Shown: positions 59,446 to 64,000 of the stretch, piece after piece | Layout: each line of letters opens with the position of its first letter | How positions within the stretch are numbered: position 1 is the first letter of the stretch | Assembly: GCA_937921695.1 (NCBI GenBank) | Contig: CAKZTZ010000006.1 | Location: forward strand, 19,448-83,447 | Length of the DNA stretch: 64,000 nt | Direction: 5' to 3' | Source of the DNA: an uncultured Sulfolobales archaeon | Lineage (GTDB): Archaea; Thermoproteota; Thermoprotei_A; Sulfolobales; Acidilobaceae | The notes under the pieces: model-generated | What the model was told of the DNA's origin: nothing | Database searches by the model: none | Seen by the model: the letters and a program-made list of their open reading frames with translations, nothing else | Made by a program: the position numbers and the translations under genes

Positions 59446-60633
59446 TCACCTCGAGAGGACCACTACAGTGCCGGCCTGCATCAAGTCTCCCCAAGCGTTA
59501 GCAACAGCCTTGTGCACGGGCTTCTTAACCTGCCTAGCTCCAGCCTCATATCTGAGCTGCCAGAAGAGCTCCGCAACCTTCATTACACCCGCCGCCGCTA
59601 TCGGGTTGCCTACTCCCAGGAGGCCCCCGCTGGGGGATGTTGGGAGCTCCCCGTCCCTGTCGAAGTAGCCTTCTTTAAGCAGTTTCGGGGCTTCGCATCT
59701 CCCCGCTAGCATTAAGCCTTCTATGTGGTGTAGCTCCTTATAGTCGAAGGGATCGTAGGGTTCAGCAACATCTATCTCCTTCCATGGCCTCTCTATTCCA
59801 GCCATCTTATAAGCCATTCTAGCCGCATACTCCAGATATCTGGGGTATGAGAGGTCTCTGTTAAACCAATGTGTATTATCTAGGGTAAACCCTATACCGT
59901 CAACCCATACTGGCGTATCGGTAACCCTCCTAGCAACCTTCTCCCTAGCAAGGACTAGAGCTGCCGCTCCATCGCTCACGGGGCTTATATCTAGTAGCTG
60001 GACAGGCCACACTAGGGTTTCACTTTTAAGCACATCTTCAACAGTTATCTTAGCTGCAGCCTGGGCCGCCGGGTGGTCGAGGGCGTTCCTCTTATTCTTC
60101 ACGGACACGAGAGCTATATCCTCTTTACTAGCATTACAGACGTGCATGTACCTCCTCATTTCGAGAGCGAATATCCAGATAAGGTTAGGGCCTAGAGGCC
60201 TCTCAAGTATAGGGTCCCATATGTAGGCGAAAACGCCTTGAGGGTGTGGGTATGCGTTACTCATTTTCTCCTCAGCTACGGCTAGAACAGTATTGCAAAG
60301 CCCGCTAGCCACATGCCACCAGGCTACTACCGGGACCATGACCCCGGTACCTCCCCCCACAAATACCCTAACAACCGGCTTGTTGAACCCCCCGCAGCCG
60401 TCAGCTAAATACTCGCCCTTCAAATGGACACCGTCGAAAGCGTCTGGAGCGGATCCTATGACAACACAGTCTATATCCTTCAAGGTTAGCCCTGCAGATT
60501 CGAGAGCCTGGCTCGCAGCCTCCCACGCGAGCTCCCTGGGGGTCTCCAGCATCCTCCTCCTGAACAAGGTTAAGCCTGCACCCACTATAGCAACCTTATC
60601 TTTAACAAACATGTTAGGCTTCACTACAACCAC
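59446..60633 (-). CDS. Thiolase-fold protein 2, nucleophile Cys and catalytic His not seen
   Basis: A 395-residue SCP2-thiolase-like protein. VGAGLTLFRRRMLETPRELA starts the fold; VSDGAAALVLAREK, DVAEPYDPFDYKE and PSGGLLGVGNPIAAAGVMKVA follow. The nucleophile region reads VVRVFVGGGTGVMVPVVAW, where Gly stands at the Cys position of EAACASG, and the GHP His is Asn (GNP). Canonical thiolysis is therefore unlikely. ATG/GTG starts 60633 or 60624 (RBS ggaggtgg). Acts with the other three genes of this operon. Confidence 0.85.
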   Translation of the reverse strand: MVVVKPNMFVKDKVAIVGAGLTLFRRRMLETPRELAWEAASQALESAGLTLKDIDCVVIGSAPDAFDGVHLKGEYLADGCGGFNKPVVRVFVGGGTGVMVPVVAWWHVASGLCNTVLAVAEEKMSNAYPHPQGVFAYIWDPILERPLGPNLIWIFALEMRRYMHVCNASKEDIALVSVKNKRNALDHPAAQAAAKITVEDVLKSETLVWPVQLLDISPVSDGAAALVLAREKVARRVTDTPVWVDGIGFTLDNTHWFNRDLSYPRYLEYAARMAYKMAGIERPWKEIDVAEPYDPFDYKELHHIEGLMLAGRCEAPKLLKEGYFDRDGELPTSPSGGLLGVGNPIAAAGVMKVAELFWQLRYEAGARQVKKPVHKAVANAWGDLMQAGTVVVLSR

Positions 60634-60636
60634 CTC

Positions 60637-61791
60637 CTACGAGCTTGAAACTATGACAACCGCACTTGTATATGTCGGAGGCCCCCTCCAGGAGGCTACT
60701 ATAGCTTTCCTAGCGTCACTCAGTTGAACCCCGCCAGCCTCCCCTCTCAGCTGGAGTATAGCCTCGAGCAGCCTGGAGAGCCCTGTAGCCTCGAGAGACG
60801 CTCCAAGGGATAGGCTTCCACTGCTGGGGTTAACGGGTAAACCCCCCTTAACGTCATAGTAGCCCGACTCTAAAAGCCTCGGTACACCCTCAAGGCCTCC
60901 GAGACCTAGCTCTTCTAAGGTCAGGAGCTCCATGTAGCTAAACCTATCCTCAACCTCCGCGAAATCCACTTGTTTCAAGGGGCTCTCTATGCCGGCCTGC
61001 TTATAGGCCATTTGGGCTGCAAGCTTCATAGAGGGCATTCTGCCCCAAGAATGCCACTCTATAGCTCCCGAGCCTAACTCTGTGGCCCAGCCTACTCCGT
61101 CTATCCAGGCCGGCTTGTCTGTGTAACCCTTAGCCTTAGACTCTGAGGCTAGCACAATGTTTATGGCAACATCGGTAAACTCTGCGATTTCATACCTACT
61201 CATAGGGTATATGACAGTTCCAGATTCCATTATATCCTCGAGTCTGACCGGGGCAGCATGGGAAGCTCTCGGGTTCAGGAGCCCCCTATTCTTGTTCTTG
61301 TAGGCTACTAAGGCTAAATGCTCCCTCCTAGCCCCACTCCTCCTCATGTAGGCTACAGCGTCCAGGCCAGCCTGGAAGAGGGGGTTTCCAAAATTCAAAA
61401 CCCTCAATTGAGGGTCAAGGGCTAACTCGTAAATCTCCTGAATAGACAATATATCGCTGGGCTTCGCGTGAGCCTCCACAACTATAGTCTCGAAAGCCCC
61501 AGTCTTAATCATAGCGTAAGCCTGGCCGATACACTGTAATCCGTCTCCAGTTATGGTCATTGTGGGCCTTAGAACGCCTCCTATGGGCTCAGGGGCGAAC
61601 TCATCACTTATAGCTACGCCCTCCCAGAAGTCTTCCTGACATGATATGAAAGCGTCAACATCACGCCTAGGGTCTATGTTAGCATCACTATAAGCCCTCA
61701 CAGCAGCTTCAAACATCATCTCCCTGAAGGAGAGCTCTGGGACTGAAGGCTTGAAACCATACCAGCCAACCCCAATCACGGCTACCCTCAA
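60637..61791 (-). CDS. Thiolase-fold protein 1, catalytic residues not seen
   Basis: A 384-residue SCP2-thiolase-like protein, first gene of the minus-strand operon. AVIGVGWYGFKPSVPELSFRE is the N-terminus. The nucleophile region reads PTMTITGDGLQCIGQAYAMI, without Cys at the usual position (a Cys lies three residues later). The C-terminal part reads NPSSGSLSLGASLEATGLSRL, where the GHP motif is GAS. DVAINIVLASESKAKGYT and VEDRFSYMELL fit the fold. It may be the partner of protein 2, as the pair is co-transcribed. Confidence 0.82.
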   Translation of the reverse strand: MRVAVIGVGWYGFKPSVPELSFREMMFEAAVRAYSDANIDPRRDVDAFISCQEDFWEGVAISDEFAPEPIGGVLRPTMTITGDGLQCIGQAYAMIKTGAFETIVVEAHAKPSDILSIQEIYELALDPQLRVLNFGNPLFQAGLDAVAYMRRSGARREHLALVAYKNKNRGLLNPRASHAAPVRLEDIMESGTVIYPMSRYEIAEFTDVAINIVLASESKAKGYTDKPAWIDGVGWATELGSGAIEWHSWGRMPSMKLAAQMAYKQAGIESPLKQVDFAEVEDRFSYMELLTLEELGLGGLEGVPRLLESGYYDVKGGLPVNPSSGSLSLGASLEATGLSRLLEAILQLRGEAGGVQLSDARKAIVASWRGPPTYTSAVVIVSSS

Positions 61792-61861
61792 GAGGCGAAC
61801 ACCACACTCCTAGAGCATACCAGAGGAGTTATTAAATCTTCGCCATAAAAGTTAACTCCAG

Positions 61862-62329
61862 GTGGAACGTGTGAGCAAACCCATAGTAGGTGTTGGGTGT
61901 CTAGTTATAGATGATGGTAAAGTATTGTTAATCAGGAGGGCACGCCCTCCAGGAGCGGGAATGTGGAGCATACCAGGCGGGCATATAGAACTCGGAGAAG
62001 ACATTATGGAAGCAGCAGCTAGAGAGCTTAAAGAAGAGACGGGGCTAGAAGCAGATCCTATAGGTGTAGTCAATGTCGACACGCTGATAGTAACAGGCGA
62101 TAGAGGGGGAATCAAAACACACTATATCCTAATAGACATTCTATTCACAAACCCGAAAGGCCAACTCAAAGCCTCGAGCGACGCCCTAGAAGCAAAATTC
62201 TACACCTTAGAAGAAGCCCTAAAAACACAGCTAACACCTTCAGTGAGAGGCCTCCTAGAAAAAGTTAAGAGGGGGGAACTCCCCCTAGAGAAGCCCATAA
62301 AACCCCTCACATATAAAACTATAGAATAA
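61862..62329 (+). CDS. Nudix hydrolase (MutT-like)
   Basis: A 155-residue Nudix protein. The box is GGHIELGEDIMEAAARELKE followed by ETGLEA, complete with catalytic Glu residues. VGVGCLVIDDGKVLLIRRARPPGAGMWSIPGG leads in, typical of MutT/ADP-ribose types. Substrate unknown. GTG start with a ctccaggtgg region upstream. Diverges from the thiolase operon. Confidence 0.9.
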   Translation: MERVSKPIVGVGCLVIDDGKVLLIRRARPPGAGMWSIPGGHIELGEDIMEAAARELKEETGLEADPIGVVNVDTLIVTGDRGGIKTHYILIDILFTNPKGQLKASSDALEAKFYTLEEALKTQLTPSVRGLLEKVKRGELPLEKPIKPLTYKTIE

Positions 62330-62474
62330 CGTACGTGGAAAAGTGGAAGCCTAAGGGCGAGTGTTAAGGAAATGCTATGTGAAACGCTCCACGACATTAT
62401 GATCTAGAAGCTTAACTAGTACCGGCTTTGTTTAATAGCGGGTAACTGTTTATTTGCGGAGTACTATTGCTAAC

Positions 62475-63493
62475 TTAAGGCAATCTAGCAAACGAGCCAA
62501 AGGGCCATTCGGCCCATCCATAGCCTGGGGGCCAATCTAATACTAGGAACGGTAGTGATAGTGTAGCGAGTATTATGGCGTAAACAGTAAATGTGTAGAT
62601 AACTTCTTTTCTACTTTTTGGGAGGTCTTTCTTCAATAGAATCCTGTTCGGGGCTGTTATTACCCTAGAAATGATATGGGGTAGGGGGAGCATGAAGGGG
62701 TGCTAGCTTGGTATTTCAAATATCTCTCACCATATCTCTCGACTATATCAATTTCCTCTTTCAATGCAACGCAAATTATGATTAGCGCTGAGATAGCCCA
62801 GGGTAAACTCGGCCCGGGAGCGTAGCCTCCCTTGGGAAATGGGGATATAGTAGCTAGCAACAAGACCCCATAGCTCCACACGAGGAAGCCGAGATATTGA
62901 GGGTGTCTTGAGTACTTGTAGATCCAGAAATCGATTATTTCTCTTCTTTCAAGCTTCCCGTAAAGCCAGGTAGTTGTGCTCAATGAGAATATTAGGAGAC
63001 CCATTCCTATAGTTAGGAGGGCGAGGAGACCCCTAATATCTACTCCTAGAAGCCCGAACGGATATACTAAAATCATATAATCATATACGGTATGTATGCT
63101 ATATCACCCAGTTTCAAGAGCTTAACGTAAGAATCCCAGAAAGGTATCCACAAAACTCTCAATACCCCTATTCCAGCAAGGAAGAACATTGAGGAAGCAA
63201 AATAGCCGAAAGTCGGTAAGAAGAATGCTACAGCCCCCAAAGAAGACAAACTCCCCCTCCCAGTCGCAAAGCCTACGACTATCAAAAATACCACCGCTAT
63301 AAGACATAAATAGCCTACCGGTCTCACATATCCCATGAACCTCTCTACAAGCTCAAACTCCCCCCAACCATAATCCGGGAAATAAGCTGACAAAACACTG
63401 TTAACAGCCCTAGGGGTCTCCAACGTTTGCAAACGTTAAGGCCAAAGCGAACACGACAGCTAAAACAGCTAGAATGAGAATCTTCAAGTCCAC
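62475..63493 (-). pseudogene. Broken isoprenylcysteine-methyltransferase-like membrane protein gene
   Basis: Four minus-strand frames join into one membrane protein. From GTG 63493: a hydrophobic segment ending NVGDP, then RAVNSVLSAYFPDYGWG (63432 frame), then ILVYPFGLLGVDIRGLL (63076 frame) with the methyltransferase core KYSRHPQYLGFLVWSYG and LKEEIDIVERYGERYLKY, and finally MLPLPHIISRVITAPNRIL with two more helices. Breaks: CCCC at 63413-63416 (one C extra), an exact 8-base tandem duplication aatcatat at 63071-63086, and a missing base near 62694. This is the ICMT/PEMT-like family. Three lesions indicate decay rather than error, though the two 1-base ones could be sequencing errors. The 8-base duplication cannot easily be. 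Confidence 0.68.
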
Positions 63494-63496
63494 CCT

Positions 63497-63759
63497 AACC
63501 ACCTCAACTTAGCTTAGGGTCATAACATGCCATATAAATTTAGCGTTTCCAAGACAAGCATACAGCCTTCCTTGTCAAGCAACACAATACCACTAGTCAC
63601 GGTTAAAACAAGAGCGCGCCCTTCTGAGCCCCAAGGTTAGAAAACGAGCCTAAAGGTATCCAGAAACCTCTCCTATTTTAAGCCTTGTAGATGAAGCTGG
63701 GGATTCCACGGGTATGGCTGGCTATTCCGTCCTAGCTTTAAGCTGGAGCTCGTTAACAG
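63497..63759. other. Spacer between the broken methyltransferase gene and the MFS gene
   Basis: About 260 bases with a TATA-like ccatataaattt on the plus strand near 63533 and no credible frame on either strand. The minus-strand promoter of the methyltransferase-like gene would lie here. Confidence 0.3.
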
Positions 63760-63783
63760 TTGAAGAAGGTGAAGCTTCTTCAA
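63760..63783 (-). terminator. Inverted repeat downstream of the MFS gene
   Basis: TTGAAGAAG and CTTCTTCAA form a perfect 9-bp stem around a GTGAAG loop, 9 bases beyond the stop of the minus-strand MFS frame. It may act as a terminator or mRNA 3' structure. No long T run follows on that strand, so this is tentative. Confidence 0.3.
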
Positions 63784-63792
63784 GGTGAAAAC

Positions 63793-64000
63793 TTATGTTT
63801 GGGTTGAGCGACGTGGTGTTTCACGGGTGAAAACGTGGTGTGGGAATAGTATGGCTAGTAGTGTGAATGCTAGGGTGTAGAGGATTGATGTGGTTAGTAG
63901 TGGTGCTTCAATGTGCCAGTCCATCATGTGTCCTCCAGCGTATCTTCCTATGCCGGCTGGTATTTGCCATGCTATGCTTATTAGTGACGCTCCTCTCCCC
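63793..64000 (-). CDS. MFS-type transporter, C-terminal end (start beyond the window)
   Basis: A minus-strand frame enters from the right edge and ends at TAA 63793-63795. It reads RGASLISIAWQIPAGIGRYA, then GGHMMDWHIEAPLL and a hydrophobic LLTTSILYTLAFTLLAILF, then a basic tail. This matches the last two helices of a major facilitator protein. The substrate is unknown. The last 68 residues are visible. Confidence 0.6.
   Translation of the reverse strand, partial: GRGASLISIAWQIPAGIGRYAGGHMMDWHIEAPLLTTSILYTLAFTLLAILFPHHVFTRETPRRSTQT

Noticed and set aside
51028..63790. 16-base word cttcaaggtgaaaact present near 51029 and again near 63778
   Set aside because: A single 16-base match in 64 kb is near the chance level; the flanks do not align.

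Overview
The window is chromosomal DNA from a thermophilic archaeon of the Thermoproteota (Crenarchaeota), probably close to Desulfurococcales, Acidilobales or Fervidicoccales. The evidence is a thermosome, a full-length 7S SRP RNA, archaeal D-aminoacyl-tRNA deacylase, tRNA splicing endonuclease, RNA polymerase subunit Rpo6, a crenarchaeal RPC34-like Fe-S protein, XPB helicase, archaeal mevalonate genes, a class II lysyl-tRNA synthetase, many TTG/GTG starts and T/A-rich archaeal promoters. I cannot name a genus from sequence alone.

Layout. 1-5.4 kb: C-terminus of an MtnA/aIF2B-like protein, a protein disulfide oxidoreductase, a TtuA/NcsA-like protein that has lost its PP-loop, the thermosome and a glycosyltransferase. 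5.5-11 kb: high-affinity phosphate operon pstSCAB-phoU, diverging from an AbrB-PhoU regulator. 11-16.1 kb: an RNA-ligase-like protein with Arg at the nucleotidyl-Lys position, tRNA-Gln, copy A of a two-copy structured element, dtdA, Nudix, a CinA-like protein and superoxide dismutase. 16.2-19.8 kb: ETF operon (fixC, fixX, etfB, etfA). 19.8-21.2 kb: a Csx1-type CARF/HEPN gene interrupted by two -1 frame changes. 21.4-30.3 kb: radical SAM protein, mevalonate operon (HMG-CoA synthase, thiolase, DUF35, HMG-CoA reductase), rpo6, site-2 protease and topoisomerase IA. 30.5-44.4 kb: mixed information processing and metabolism (endA, inositol phosphatase, B3/B4 protein, signal peptidase, RPC34-like, TrkA, XPB, spermidine synthase, RFAP-synthase-like, lysS), with copy B of the element at 34.6-34.8 kb. 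43.6-49.2 kb: a GfcR-like PRTase regulator followed by a complete BMP-type nucleoside ABC transporter. 50.1-50.4 kb: SRP RNA; 51.1 kb: tRNA-Gly. 52.9-57.7 kb: complete 2-oxoacid dehydrogenase complex (E1a, E1b, E2, E3). 58.4-61.8 kb: operon of two thiolase-fold and two DUF35 proteins. 62.4-64 kb: a degenerate isoprenylcysteine-methyltransferase-like gene and the end of an MFS transporter.

Metabolic reading. ETF with its quinone oxidoreductase, superoxide dismutase and the 2-oxoacid dehydrogenase complex fit a heterotroph with quinone-linked respiration and some exposure to oxygen. Mevalonate genes feed ether-lipid synthesis. Phosphate and nucleoside uptake each lie beside a likely regulator.

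Most notable. Several proteins keep a fold but lack the usual catalytic residues: the TtuA-like protein, the RNA-ligase-like protein, a HhH-GPD glycosylase homologue and all three thiolase-fold proteins. There is a two-copy structured intergenic element of about 125 nt. The Csx1-like gene has a frame break exactly at an A-AAA-AAG slippery heptamer.
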